A stretch of 64,000 nt of DNA from Neotabrizicola shimadae (GTDB lineage: Bacteria > Pseudomonadota > Alphaproteobacteria > Rhodobacterales > Rhodobacteraceae), in assembly GCF_019623905.1 (NCBI RefSeq), contig NZ_CP069370.1:2356001-2420000 (forward strand), in the 5' to 3' direction. Shown here one piece after another: positions 53,741 to 62,632 of this stretch (position 1 is the first letter of the stretch; the number at the start of each line of letters is the position of its first letter). The position numbers and the translations under genes are program-made. Under the pieces are notes generated by a model. The model made no database searches and was not told the origin of the DNA. It worked only from the letters and a program-made list of their open reading frames with translations.

Positions 53741-54940
53741 ATGGCCCGCATCGACACAGATATCCTCGTATCCGGCGGCGGCGTCGCCGGCCTGACTGCC
53801 GCGGCAGCCTTCGGTTCGGCAGGCTTCCGGGTGATCTGCGTCGATCCCGAACCGCCTGTGACGGACGGGGATGCGGAAGGTGCAGATCTGCGCACGACCG
53901 CATTCCTGCAACCCTCGGTGCCCGTGCTCCAGGCCGCGGGCCTGTGGTCGCGGTATGAACCCCATGCCGCTCCTTTGCAGATCATGCGTATCATTGATGC
54001 CGGGGGCGAGCGGCCAGAACCGCGCATCGTGAAGGACTTCGACGCATCCGACATCTCGGATCAGCCCTTTGGCTGGAACCTCCCGAACTGGCTCTTGCGC
54101 CGCGAAGCCGTGGCGCGCTTGACCGATCTTGCCAACGTCAGTTTCCGGCCGGGCACCGCCACGACGGGCCTTGCCACCCGACAGTCCGAAGCGCTGGTGG
54201 ACCTGTCCGATGGCACGCGCGTTGCGGCACGTCTTGTGGTCGCGGCAGATGGACGCAACTCGATCGTGCGCCAGGCCGCCGGAATCCCGGTGCGGACCCT
54301 GCGCTACGGCCAGAAGGCACTGGCCTTTGCCGTCACCCACCCCATCCCCCATCAGAATGTCTCGACCGAAATCCACCGTTCGGGCGGCCCCTTTACCCTG
54401 GTCCCACTCCCCGACAGGAATGGCCTGCCCGCCTCGGCCATCGTCTGGATGGAACGCGGCCCCGAGGCGATGCGGCTTGCGAACCTTTCCGTGCCCGAGT
54501 TCGAGGCCGCCATGAACGAAAGGTCCTGCAACATCCTTGGCCCCCTGACACTTGTGACGCGGCGCAGCCTCTGGCCCATCATCAGCCAGGTGGCTGCACG
54601 CATGTCGGGCGAACGCGTTGCCCTGATGGCCGAAGCCGCTCATGTCGTGCCGCCCATCGGCGCGCAGGGGCTGAACATGAGCCTCGCCGACCTGCGCGTT
54701 CTGATGGAACTGGCTGGAACCAGTCCCGCGGACCTGGGCTCCGAGAAGATGCTGGACACCTACCACCGCCGCCGCCATCTGGAAGTCGAGGCGCGCGTCA
54801 CCGGCATTGACGCGCTGAACCGCGCCTCGATGATGGGGGCACAGCCCCTGCGCGACCTGCGTGCCACTGCACTGAACGCACTTTACTCCATCGCCCCGGT
54901 GCGCCGAACGCTGATGAAGGCCGGTCTCGGTGTGCGCTGA
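53741..54940 (+). CDS. UbiH/UbiF-type FAD-dependent monooxygenase
   Basis: 399 residues. The Rossmann FAD site ILVSGGGVAGLTAAAAFG opens the protein, and the DG motif VVAADGRNSIVRQAAG is intact. The usual GD motif (GDAAHxxxP) reads MAEAAHVVPPIGAQGLNMSLAD, with Gly-Asp replaced by Ala-Glu. The family hydroxylates aromatic rings, notably in ubiquinone synthesis, and Rhodobacterales carry UbiH-like members with similar wording. GGAGAG lies before ATG 53741. It ends exactly where the convergent P450 gene ends. Confidence 0.85.
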   Translation: MARIDTDILVSGGGVAGLTAAAAFGSAGFRVICVDPEPPVTDGDAEGADLRTTAFLQPSVPVLQAAGLWSRYEPHAAPLQIMRIIDAGGERPEPRIVKDFDASDISDQPFGWNLPNWLLRREAVARLTDLANVSFRPGTATTGLATRQSEALVDLSDGTRVAARLVVAADGRNSIVRQAAGIPVRTLRYGQKALAFAVTHPIPHQNVSTEIHRSGGPFTLVPLPDRNGLPASAIVWMERGPEAMRLANLSVPEFEAAMNERSCNILGPLTLVTRRSLWPIISQVAARMSGERVALMAEAAHVVPPIGAQGLNMSLADLRVLMELAGTSPADLGSEKMLDTYHRRRHLEVEARVTGIDALNRASMMGAQPLRDLRATALNALYSIAPVRRTLMKAGLGVR

Positions 54941-56284
54941 TCACCCGCGCCGGCTCACCTTCAGCCGGATGCCGTCTTTTGCTCGAACCGTGAGGTGCGC
55001 AACCGGCACCGGTGGTTCTCCAGCAGGCTCAAACCGAAAGGCCCGGGCCAGAAGCGCCAGAAGCAGTACCCCCTCCACCATGGCAAAGCCCGCCCCGGTG
55101 CACACCCTCGGTCCGGCTGAAAACGGCATGTAGGCCGCCCGTGCCGAAGCGCGCCCGGCCTCGCTTTGCCAGCGGGACGGATCAAAATCATCCGGGTTCT
55201 CCCACAGCCGTTCATGGCGATGCAGATGCCAGGGTGACAGCACGATTTGCGCGCCCGGCGCGACATCGCGGTCGCGCATCCGCTCCGGACAGCGGTTCTC
55301 GCGCACCATCATGGGGACAGGCGGATAAAGCCGCAGCGCTTCACGGAAGACGTCTCTTGCCACCCGCAGCCGCGAAACCGCCGCAAAATCGGGGGCGTCG
55401 CCAAGCAACTGCGCCTCTTCGGCCACCCTCTCCTGCCAGTCGGGAAAAAGCGACAACAAAAGCAGGGTCCAGGCCAGTGCCGAGGCCGAAGTCTCGTGCC
55501 CAGCCAGGAAAAAGATCGCCACCTGGTCGACCATCTCGTCTGTGTCGAACCGTTCCCCGGTCTGCGGATCGGCGGTCGTCATGATCTTCGTCGCCAGGTC
55601 ATCGGGCGCCGTCCCCGCCGCAATCTCTGCCGCACGGGCCTCGGTCAATCCGGCGATCAGGCTGCGGATGGTGCGGGCCGACCGCTTGGTCGCCCCACGG
55701 TGCAGCCGCGGGAACCAGCGGGGCAGCGGCAGGAAGGCCGCCAGGTTCAGGATCGGCTGCGTCCGCTGATAGGTGCGGAACTCGGTAAAGACCCGAGCCG
55801 CAACTTCGTGCTCGATGGGAATGGAAAAGAGCGTGCGGAAGATCACATCGGCGGCGGCATGGCTCATCGCCTCTTCCACCTCGACCGTTCCTTCCGACAT
55901 CCGCCCCACCGCGGCCTGCCCCGCTGCCAACATGGCCGGGAAGGTATCGCGCAGCCGCCCGCCTTCGAAGGCCGGGTCGATGATACGACGCTGGCGCTTC
56001 CATGTCTCGCCGTTGGTGACGAAGACCGAGTTTCCAAGAAGAGGTGCCAGACCTTCGCGGATCCGGTTCGACTTCGGAAAGTCGTCCGGCCGCTCGCTCA
56101 GCACCCGGTCAACCAGCGCCGGGTCATTGCAAAGATAGCTCCGGAAGAACGGCGTCCGGAACTCGGCCATCCAAGCCCGGTAAAGTCGCTCCGGTTGCGC
56201 CGACAGGATGTCCTGGCGGAACAGCCGGACATAGCGCAGAAGCGAGACCCGCTCGGGCCGGACAGGGGGTTTCGGCGGGATCAT
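54941..56284 (-). CDS. Cytochrome P450
   Basis: 447 residues, soluble class I type. The O2-binding I-helix motif is FFLAGHETSASAL, the K-helix ExxR is in FREALRLYPPVPM, and the heme cysteine loop is MPFSAGPRVCTGAGFAMVEG. It would need a ferredoxin and reductase, not seen nearby. The pattern is close to fatty-acid/alkane or xenobiotic P450s (CYP102/4-like wording), but the substrate is open. The ATG overlaps the stop of the hydrolase gene at 56281 (ATGA), so the two are translationally coupled. Confidence 0.93.
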   Translation of the reverse strand: MIPPKPPVRPERVSLLRYVRLFRQDILSAQPERLYRAWMAEFRTPFFRSYLCNDPALVDRVLSERPDDFPKSNRIREGLAPLLGNSVFVTNGETWKRQRRIIDPAFEGGRLRDTFPAMLAAGQAAVGRMSEGTVEVEEAMSHAAADVIFRTLFSIPIEHEVAARVFTEFRTYQRTQPILNLAAFLPLPRWFPRLHRGATKRSARTIRSLIAGLTEARAAEIAAGTAPDDLATKIMTTADPQTGERFDTDEMVDQVAIFFLAGHETSASALAWTLLLLSLFPDWQERVAEEAQLLGDAPDFAAVSRLRVARDVFREALRLYPPVPMMVRENRCPERMRDRDVAPGAQIVLSPWHLHRHERLWENPDDFDPSRWQSEAGRASARAAYMPFSAGPRVCTGAGFAMVEGVLLLALLARAFRFEPAGEPPVPVAHLTVRAKDGIRLKVSRRG

Positions 56285-57531
56285 GCGGTCGAGGTATAGC
56301 GGTTCACGGCCCGCTCGATCCGCGATTTCGAAGCGGCGCGCCCCCGATAGCGGTCGCCCAACGTGACCGGACCCGCGGTGATGCGGAAGTAGTCATAATC
56401 GCCGGGCCTGTCGAAGGCGCAGAGATACTGAAAATGCAGCCGGAAGAAGCGCCAGCGCAGTTCCTTCCATCTTGCGGGGCTAAGCGTATGGGTGAAGGCC
56501 GCGGAAAACACCAGCGGCCACCGCTTGCCCGGCGGCGCAACGCCCGTCACCGCCACCGGATCGCACAGCGCAAAGGCGCAGCCATCGCCGGGCGCAGTCA
56601 CATCCACCCAGGTCAGCTCGTCCCTGGCAGACAGATAGGCCAGGTCGGCCCGCAGTCTCCGCGCCTCGGGCAGAAAGGACACCATCGGCACCACATGACC
56701 GAGGCTGAGAAACGACAGGACAGGACGCGGCGAGGGTAAGCCTTCGCGGATCAGGTCGGCCAGAATGGAAACCCCAAGATGGGCACCGGAAGAATGGCCA
56801 ACCACCAGAACCTCGTCCGCATCCGTTTCCATCGCCGAACGGATCACCTTGCCAAATTCGGACATCCGCGCCTCCAATGGCGGAGGATTTGCCCCGCCAA
56901 GCTGCGCGGAATAGGCATAATCGTGCATCAGGTAGTATGCAAAGAACCGATGATCCTGCTTGCGGAACCACCGCAGCAGGAAGGCGCCGCAGGCCAGCCC
57001 CACGGCCAGCCCGGCCCAGACACCCCAGGGCGACGGCAAGACCCGCGCACCGCCCCAGGCGCCAATCCCCGCGAGGAACAGGGCCGCCAGGGCCTGCGCC
57101 AAAAGCATCACGATGGGATACAGCGCGGCAATCACCGGCCCCTTGCGCAGCCGCATCAGCCGGAACAGCGCGCCCGATCCGATATAGGCCCATGCCGTCC
57201 GCACCAGTTGCAGGTAGGTCGCCCCGATCCCCTGGGCCATACTGCCCTTGACGATATCGGACCAGACCAGCACCTCCACATCCGCCTCGGCCCGCCCGCC
57301 CTCGATCTCGCCCGAGACATGCCAGCCATAGGGGCCCCGGGTCTTCTTGGGCCGCATGGTCAGGCCATAGCCCGAGATTGCGGCCTGATCCGCCCCCTCC
57401 TTGCGGTAAAGCTCGCGGTAGCGCCGTGGGTGAAAAGGATCGTAGCCGGGAATGTAGAACACCTTTCGGCGGAACACGCGTGTTCCGGCCGTCGCGGCGC
57501 CTTCCCTCCCAACTGCCCGTGCCTCGGTCAT
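56281..57531 (-). CDS. Membrane-associated alpha/beta-hydrolase-like protein
   Basis: 416 residues. The N-terminal VFYIPGYDPFHPRRYRELY suggests the first strand and oxyanion turn of an alpha/beta hydrolase. Two membrane helices lie around 150-195. VLVVGHSSGAHLGVSILADL is a nucleophile elbow (GHSSG). A late histidine follows in FSAAFTHTLSP. Function unknown; lipase/esterase-like activity at the membrane is plausible. AAAGGGGCAGG precedes ATG 57531. It is coupled to the downstream P450 by an ATGA overlap, so the two may act on the same lipid-like substrate. Confidence 0.72.
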   Translation of the reverse strand: MTEARAVGREGAATAGTRVFRRKVFYIPGYDPFHPRRYRELYRKEGADQAAISGYGLTMRPKKTRGPYGWHVSGEIEGGRAEADVEVLVWSDIVKGSMAQGIGATYLQLVRTAWAYIGSGALFRLMRLRKGPVIAALYPIVMLLAQALAALFLAGIGAWGGARVLPSPWGVWAGLAVGLACGAFLLRWFRKQDHRFFAYYLMHDYAYSAQLGGANPPPLEARMSEFGKVIRSAMETDADEVLVVGHSSGAHLGVSILADLIREGLPSPRPVLSFLSLGHVVPMVSFLPEARRLRADLAYLSARDELTWVDVTAPGDGCAFALCDPVAVTGVAPPGKRWPLVFSAAFTHTLSPARWKELRWRFFRLHFQYLCAFDRPGDYDYFRITAGPVTLGDRYRGRAASKSRIERAVNRYTSTA

Positions 57532-57586
57532 GCCTGCCCCTTTGGCCAAAGAATGGCACGGCAATCGGGCAGGATTAAGGGGTATG

Positions 57587-58339
57587 TCAGCCCAGATTGC
57601 CCAGGAAGGGCAGCTTTTCCAGCAGGAACCAGGACATGTCGGTGAAGATGCCCGTGATCAGCATCAACCCGACAACCACCAGCAACAGTCCCATGACGCG
57701 TTCGATCAGCTTCATGTGCGGCTTGAGCCGCGCCATCAGCCCCATCGACCGCTCGATGAAAACCGCCGCCAGCAGGAAGGGCAGCCCCAGACCGACGGCA
57801 TACACGGCCAGCAGCGCGGTGCCCCTCTGCACGCTGCCCTCTTGTGCCGCAAGGCTCAGGATCGCACCCAGTTGCGGCCCGATGCAGGGCGTCCAGCCAA
57901 AGGCAAAGGCCAGTCCCAGCACATAGGCTCCAAGCGCCGATCCGCCATGATCACCGGCATCCAGCCGCGCCTCGCGGTCCAGGATCGGGATGCGGAACAG
58001 GCCCAGGAAATGCAGGCCGAACACCAGCACAACCACGCCCGATATGGTCACGAAGGTCCCCTGATGCTCCAGGAAGAACAGCCCGAAGGCCGAGGCCGCA
58101 AATCCCAGAAGCAGGAAGACGGTGGACAGACCCAGAACGAAGAACAGCGCGGGCAGGATCACTCGCCGCCGCGCCGATGTCTGGCCGCGCATCTCGCTCA
58201 TGGAGATGCCACCCATGTACGCCAGATAGGGCGGAACAATCGGCAACACGCAGGGCGAAAGGAACGATAGAACACCGCCCGCCAGCGCGATCAGCGCGGC
58301 AGTCAGGAAACTTGCATCCATCAGGTCGATGCCGGCCAT
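57587..58339 (-). CDS. ccdA: Cytochrome c biogenesis protein CcdA
   Basis: 250 residues, six membrane helices. The two redox cysteines lie in GVLSFLSPCVLPIVPPY and FGWTPCIGPQLGA, pseudo-symmetric as in the DsbD core. The protein passes electrons from cytosolic thioredoxin to periplasmic thiol proteins for heme attachment to apocytochromes c, such as the cytochrome c2 at 44265. GGGGGGATC precedes the ATG. Confidence 0.93.
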   Translation of the reverse strand: MAGIDLMDASFLTAALIALAGGVLSFLSPCVLPIVPPYLAYMGGISMSEMRGQTSARRRVILPALFFVLGLSTVFLLLGFAASAFGLFFLEHQGTFVTISGVVVLVFGLHFLGLFRIPILDREARLDAGDHGGSALGAYVLGLAFAFGWTPCIGPQLGAILSLAAQEGSVQRGTALLAVYAVGLGLPFLLAAVFIERSMGLMARLKPHMKLIERVMGLLLVVVGLMLITGIFTDMSWFLLEKLPFLGNLG

Positions 58340-58469
58340 GATCCCCCCGGGGCTTGTCCGCTTCTATCGCGGGCCGCGCAAAAGGTCACGCCCGGCCGGC
58401 GCGGCGGGCCGTCACAACCCCGTCACTCGACCCTACCCTGCGCGCGACCGCCGGGCTATCACTTCGCCC

Positions 58470-58712
58470 ATGACCGAGATCTTTCTGGATTGCGACGGCC
58501 TGCGCTGCCCCCTGCCTGTCCTGCGCGCGCGCAAGCGCCTGCAGGACATGGCGCCGGGCAGTATCCTGGCCGTGGCTGCAAGCGACCCGATGGCGGCGAT
58601 CGACCTGCCTCACTTCTGCCGCGAGGCGGGGCACGATTTCCTGTCAGCGCAGGAAGCCGGCCCCGTCACGATCTACCGCATCCGCCGGGGCGGTTCGTCA
58701 GCGCCCGAGTGA
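58470..58712 (+). CDS. TusA-like sulfurtransferase
   Basis: 80 residues. The TusA family core is seen: FLDCDGLRCPLPVLRARKRL with the sulfur-carrying cysteine in CPLP, LAVAASDPMAAIDLPHFC, and a final strand. It passes persulfide sulfur to partners, for example in tRNA thiolation or molybdenum cofactor chemistry; the partner is unknown. The 3' end overlaps the convergent rne by 15 bp. Confidence 0.88.
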   Translation: MTEIFLDCDGLRCPLPVLRARKRLQDMAPGSILAVAASDPMAAIDLPHFCREAGHDFLSAQEAGPVTIYRIRRGGSSAPE

Positions 58713-61325
58713 CCACCAGCCGGAACGCCGTGGCTTGGCGGGGGCTTCCGCCTCGCCCGGATCGGCGGTCACACCCTCGGCATTGGCCGGCTGCAAGCCC
58801 GGATCGGGCGAAAGCGCAGGCGCCTCGGGCACCACCTCTGCAACGGGCTCGGCAGCAACCGCTTCCGGCACTGGCACGGCCGGCACCTCGGGTGCGGCCT
58901 CGGCGCCCTCGTCTGCCGTTGCCGCCACGGGCGCTGTCGCCTCGGCCGGCACCTCCGCCTCCACAGTGGCCGCCTTGCGCGTCCGGCTGCGCGCGGGCTT
59001 CTTCGCCGGCGCGGCTTCTGCCACAGGCTCGGCCGCAGCAGGTTCTTCGGCGACGACCGCCTCAGCCTTCGGCTTGCGCGGCTTGCGCACGCGCTTGGGC
59101 GGCGCCACCTCTTCGGCCACGCCCTCGATCACCTCGCCCTGGTCTTCTGGCGCAACGGCGATCTCGATCACCTCGACCGCGACCACGACCTCTTCGACGA
59201 CGCCTTCCTCGACATCGTCGCCCTCATCATCGCCCTCATCACCCGCGGCATCAGAGCCCGCCGCTCCGGCCTCGCCGCCCGCAGCTCCACCCCGCCGCCG
59301 CCGACGCCGCCGACGCTTCTTGCGCGGCTGGCCATCGGATGCCGTCGCAGCGTCCTCGACCCCGGCCTCCGGAGTGGCCTCGGGAGCGGCCTCTGCCACC
59401 TCGTCTTCTTCGTCCATCGCCTCTTCGACGATGTCCTCTTCCTCTTCGACCGGCGCGCCCATCAGGCCGGCATGGCCCGAAATCACCGGCTGCGCCTCGG
59501 GCACAACGCGGGTCGCCGTCTTGAACTTCTCGATGGAATAATCGGGCGAGATCAGCGCCGGATCGGCCTCCAGCCGCACCGACATGCCATACCGCGCCTC
59601 GATCAGGGCGATATGCTCGCGCTTCTGGTTGATCAGGTAGTTGATGATCCCGACCGGCGCCTTCAGCAGCACTTCCTTCGACCGCTTTCGCGTTCCCTCT
59701 TCCTCCAGCGCACGCAGCACGGTCAGCGCCATGCTGTCGTCCGAACGGATCAGGCCGGTGCCATGGCAATGCGGGCAGGGCTGCGTGGTGGATTCCAGCA
59801 TCCCCGGACGCAACCGCTGGCGGCTCATCTCCATCAGGCCAAAGCCCGAGATGCGGCCCACCTGAATCCGGGCGCGGTCGGTCTTCAGCTTGTCTTTCAG
59901 GCGCTTCTCGACCGCGGCGTTGTTCTTCCGCTCCTCCATGTCGATGAAGTCGATGACGATCAGACCGGCAAGGTCGCGCAGGCGCAGCTGGCGCGCGATC
60001 TCTTCGGCCGCTTCCAGGTTGGTCTTGAGAGCCGTCTCCTCGATCGAGCCTTCCTTGGTGGCCCGGCCCGAGTTCACGTCGATGGCTACCAGCGCCTCAG
60101 TCACGCCGATGACAATGTAGCCACCCGACTTCAGCTGTACCACCGGGTTGAACATGCCGCCCAGATAGCTTTCGACCTGATACCGCGCGAACAGCGGCAT
60201 CTGGTCCATGTAGGGCTGCACGACCTTGGCGTGGGACGGCATGATCATCTTCATGAAGTCCTTGGCCACGCGGTAGCCTTCCGCGCCTTCCACCAGGATC
60301 TCGTCGATCTCGCGGTTGTACAGGTCGCGGATCGATCGCTTGATGAGATTGCCTTCCTCATAGATCGGCGCCGGCGCGATCGACCGCAGGGTCAGGTCGC
60401 GGACCTGTTCCCACAGCCGCATCAGGTATTCATAGTCGCGCTTGATCTCGGCCTTGGTGCGCTTGGCACCGGCGGTGCGGATGATCAGGCCCGCGCCTTC
60501 CGGCACATCCAGCTCACCCGCGATTTCCTTCAGCTTCTTGCGGTCGGCGGCCTGTGTGATCTTGCGGCTGATGCCGCCGCCCCGCGCGGTGTTGGGCATC
60601 AGGACGCAGTACCGGCCGGCCAGGCTCAGGTAGGTGGTCAGCGCAGCACCCTTGTTGCCGCGTTCCTCCTTGACCACCTGCACCAGCATGATCTGGCGCA
60701 CCTTGATGACTTCCTGGATCTTGTACTTGCGGGCCCGGGGCTTGCGGGGCGCGCTGATTTCCTCGGCCACGTCCTCTTCGGCGATGGACTCGATCTCGTC
60801 GTCGCTGTCGCTGGCGTGGTCGATGGCGTGGAAATGGGTCTCCTCAGCCTCTGGCGCGATTGCGGCCGCCTCCTCGACCAGCGTGTCCCCGCCGTTGTCT
60901 TCGCCCAGGTCCACCACATCCATGGCGCCGACCTCGGCGGTCTTCACCTCGTCCGCAGGGGCCGCGGCTTCGGCCTTCGGCTTGGGAGCGGGGCGGCGGC
61001 GGGCGCGGCGGCTGTCCTCTTCCTCTTCGGCCCGCGCAAGCGCCCGCTCTTCCTCGATGAGGGCGCGGCGGTCGGCGACCGGGATCTGGTAATAATCGGG
61101 GTGGATCTCGGCGAAGGCGAGGAAGCCGTGGCGGTTGCCGCCATAGTCCACGAAGGCGGCCTGGAGCGAGGGCTCCACGCGCGTCACCTTGGCGAGGTAG
61201 ATGTTTCCAGCCAGCTGCCGCTTGGCTACGGTCTCGAAATCGAATTCCTCGACCTTGTTTCCGTCGACCACGACCACGCGGGTTTCTTCCGCATGGGTGG
61301 CGTCGATGAGCATCTTCTTGGGCAT
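58698..61325 (-). CDS. rne: Ribonuclease E
   Basis: Endonuclease of the RNA degradosome. 875 residues. The S1 domain (about 35-230) is split by an acidic insert of roughly 110 residues, usual in Alphaproteobacteria. The DNase I-like catalytic aspartates are in VAIDVNSGRA and LIVIDFIDMEER, and the Zn-link is CPHCHGTG. From about residue 630 the tail is disordered, Glu/Ala/Val-rich with basic clusters (KKRRRRRRRR region, KRVRKPRKPKA), the scaffold part for partner proteins. It ends GWWSLGR. The long structured leader suggests autoregulation. Confidence 0.96.
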   Translation of the reverse strand: MPKKMLIDATHAEETRVVVVDGNKVEEFDFETVAKRQLAGNIYLAKVTRVEPSLQAAFVDYGGNRHGFLAFAEIHPDYYQIPVADRRALIEEERALARAEEEEDSRRARRRPAPKPKAEAAAPADEVKTAEVGAMDVVDLGEDNGGDTLVEEAAAIAPEAEETHFHAIDHASDSDDEIESIAEEDVAEEISAPRKPRARKYKIQEVIKVRQIMLVQVVKEERGNKGAALTTYLSLAGRYCVLMPNTARGGGISRKITQAADRKKLKEIAGELDVPEGAGLIIRTAGAKRTKAEIKRDYEYLMRLWEQVRDLTLRSIAPAPIYEEGNLIKRSIRDLYNREIDEILVEGAEGYRVAKDFMKMIMPSHAKVVQPYMDQMPLFARYQVESYLGGMFNPVVQLKSGGYIVIGVTEALVAIDVNSGRATKEGSIEETALKTNLEAAEEIARQLRLRDLAGLIVIDFIDMEERKNNAAVEKRLKDKLKTDRARIQVGRISGFGLMEMSRQRLRPGMLESTTQPCPHCHGTGLIRSDDSMALTVLRALEEEGTRKRSKEVLLKAPVGIINYLINQKREHIALIEARYGMSVRLEADPALISPDYSIEKFKTATRVVPEAQPVISGHAGLMGAPVEEEEDIVEEAMDEEDEVAEAAPEATPEAGVEDAATASDGQPRKKRRRRRRRRGGAAGGEAGAAGSDAAGDEGDDEGDDVEEGVVEEVVVAVEVIEIAVAPEDQGEVIEGVAEEVAPPKRVRKPRKPKAEAVVAEEPAAAEPVAEAAPAKKPARSRTRKAATVEAEVPAEATAPVAATADEGAEAAPEVPAVPVPEAVAAEPVAEVVPEAPALSPDPGLQPANAEGVTADPGEAEAPAKPRRSGWWSLGR

Positions 61326-61685
61326 GGTCTTTCACTGCGCCCGCGTCCCGCGCCGCCTGGTGGGCGGACGGAGGAGGAAGGGCGGCTTGTTGGGGCGGTC
61401 GCGGGCGGGGGCGCGCAGGGGGCGGCCCTCGGGCCTGTCCTCTGCATCGCGGTTCCGGTCGCTCGCGTCATCGCGGTCCTGGGTCATGGGCGGCGGGGCC
61501 GCCCCGGGTTGGATGCCGTCGGGCCAGAGCCCTTGGGCGGAAACTCAGCCTTGCGGCCGATGGTGGGCTTCCCGTCCCGCGGTGCGGGGCCATGCGCTCC
61601 GGCGGTCGGGGAAAGAATTCCTCGGGCGGGGCAGTCCCCCGCATGGGGCGACCCTAAGGGCAAAGGGCAGGCAATGACAATGGGC

Positions 61686-61723
61686 AAAAGCCCCGGCCCC
61701 GGCCAGGGAGCCGGGGCCGGGGC
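61686..61723 (-). terminator. Very stable 14-bp hairpin with U-run in the rne leader
   Basis: GCCCCGGCCCCGGC/GCCGGGGCCGGGGC, perfect, 6-nt loop, followed on the minus strand by TTTTGCCC. It has the form of an intrinsic terminator but lies about 365 bp before rne, so it would act as an attenuator or end a short upstream transcript. Confidence 0.65.
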
Positions 61724-61736
61724 GGGGCGCCGAAAC

Positions 61737-61756
61737 GGCGTCCGAGCTCGGACGCC
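61737..61756. repeat. Perfect 20-bp palindrome in the rne leader
   Basis: GGCGTCCGAG followed immediately by its reverse complement. In RNA it would stack next to the 14-bp hairpin at 61690-61723; in DNA it could be a protein site. Confidence 0.7.
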
Positions 61757-61795
61757 CTGTCGGGTTCCATGATTTCAATGGGTTGCGCGTCCACA

Positions 61796-61810
61796 TTAAC
61801 TTGGACTTAA
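61796..61810. promoter_or_regulatory. CtrA-type box upstream of rne
   Basis: TTAA (61796-61799), seven bases, TTAA (61807-61810), in an AT-richer spot about 470 bp before rne, just upstream of the palindrome and hairpin. Fits the CtrA pattern on either strand. Confidence 0.55.
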
Positions 61811-61952
61811 GCTTTGCCCGCGCCTCGGCTTTTTCCGCGCGCCGCCAATGCGGTGAAGGAAGTGGCAGGGCGGACCGGATGCGCCGGGGCCGGGCGCCGC
61901 GGTGGGGGATGGTCGGCGCGGCCTCTGGTGGGATGGCATCCGGCCGCCTGCC

Positions 61953-61977
61953 GGCCGGGCCGTCACAGGGCCCGGCC
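61953..61977 (-). terminator. Hairpin after the 52-residue gene
   Basis: Nine-bp stem GGCCGGGCC/GGCCCGGCC with a 7-nt loop, 27 bp beyond the stop at 62004; no U-run. Confidence 0.45.
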
Positions 61978-62003
61978 GTCCCGGCCTGCCTGCCCTCTGG
62001 GGG

Positions 62004-62162
62004 TCAGCCGAAGACGGTGACGTTGCGGCGGGTGCGGAAAGAGATCACGGTCTTGCGCGCCTCTTCGCTGCGGCGCTCGGCCTCGACGAAAAGCATCGTG
62101 CGGTTGCGGCCTTCCAGAGCAGCGAGACGGCCGTTGCGTGCCTTGGAGATGAGATCGCCCAT
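62004..62162 (-). CDS. Small basic protein of unknown function
   Basis: 52 residues, start ATG 62162 with AGGGAA about 8 nt upstream. Strongly charged and apparently helical: MGDLISKARNGRLAALEG, then EAERRSEEARKT, ending RTRRNVTVFG. The even mix of Glu and Arg and the clean codon pattern suggest a real, possibly RNA- or protein-binding, protein. I do not recognise a named family, though its wording looks typical of a conserved Rhodobacteraceae small protein. It lies upstream of rne on the same strand, behind a hairpin. Confidence 0.65.
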   Translation of the reverse strand: MGDLISKARNGRLAALEGRNRTMLFVEAERRSEEARKTVISFRTRRNVTVFG

Positions 62163-62632
62163 GATGAGATTCCCTGATGTGTCCAGATTTTTCCCGAAAC
62201 TCGCCCGGTTCCCGTTCCGAAAACCGCCACAAACCCAACCATGAGGCGATCTTTGGTCACGAATGTGTCCGCAATTCGAGTGCAGTTTGTTTCTAATGAG
62301 TTGTTTTTATGGAGAAATAAAGGCAATCGGGGCGGCCGCGCCCCCTCCCCTGCCCCGGACCGGCGCGGGCAAAGGCGCACAACCCTATGGAGAGTCAGGC
62401 CAATCAAAGGCAGGGTCTGGCGCCGGGGGCCACAACCGGCGATGGCAAGATTGTGGCGAGGCCAGCCCGCATTGCGACCGCCAGCCGCAGCGCCGACACG
62501 GCGCGGACATGAAGCAGGCGGGGATTTGCCCCGATCCGCACCGCGCCGCGGGAATCAGGCCCACCGCCCACGGGGGCCAGAACGCGAACGGCCCCGCCGG
62601 GGGCGGGGCCGGTGCGGGCCGGGTCGGGCGGT
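62163..62632. other. 470-bp gap with AT-rich promoter-like segment and terminator hairpin
   Basis: No gene seen. 62240-62320 is clearly AT-richer than its surroundings and probably holds the promoter of the 52-residue gene. At 62590-62610 a GGCCCCGCC/GGCGGGGCC stem follows the membrane protein that ends at 62633 and is its likely terminator. Confidence 0.55.

Larger units (their letters stand above)
61326..62003. other. Long rne leader/intergenic region without a gene
   Basis: 678 bp with no convincing coding region on either strand. It holds the minus-strand rne promoter and leader, two strong hairpins (61690-61723, 61737-61756), a CtrA-type box (61796-61810) and the hairpin after the small gene at 62004. 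The 5' part just before rne is GC-rich and contains no clear Shine-Dalgarno beyond the few bases before the ATG. Confidence 0.7.

Noticed and set aside
59472-61772. Long plus-strand frame opposite rne
   Set aside because: Shadow of RNase E; repetitive Ala/Leu/Gly/Asp composition and no ribosome site.
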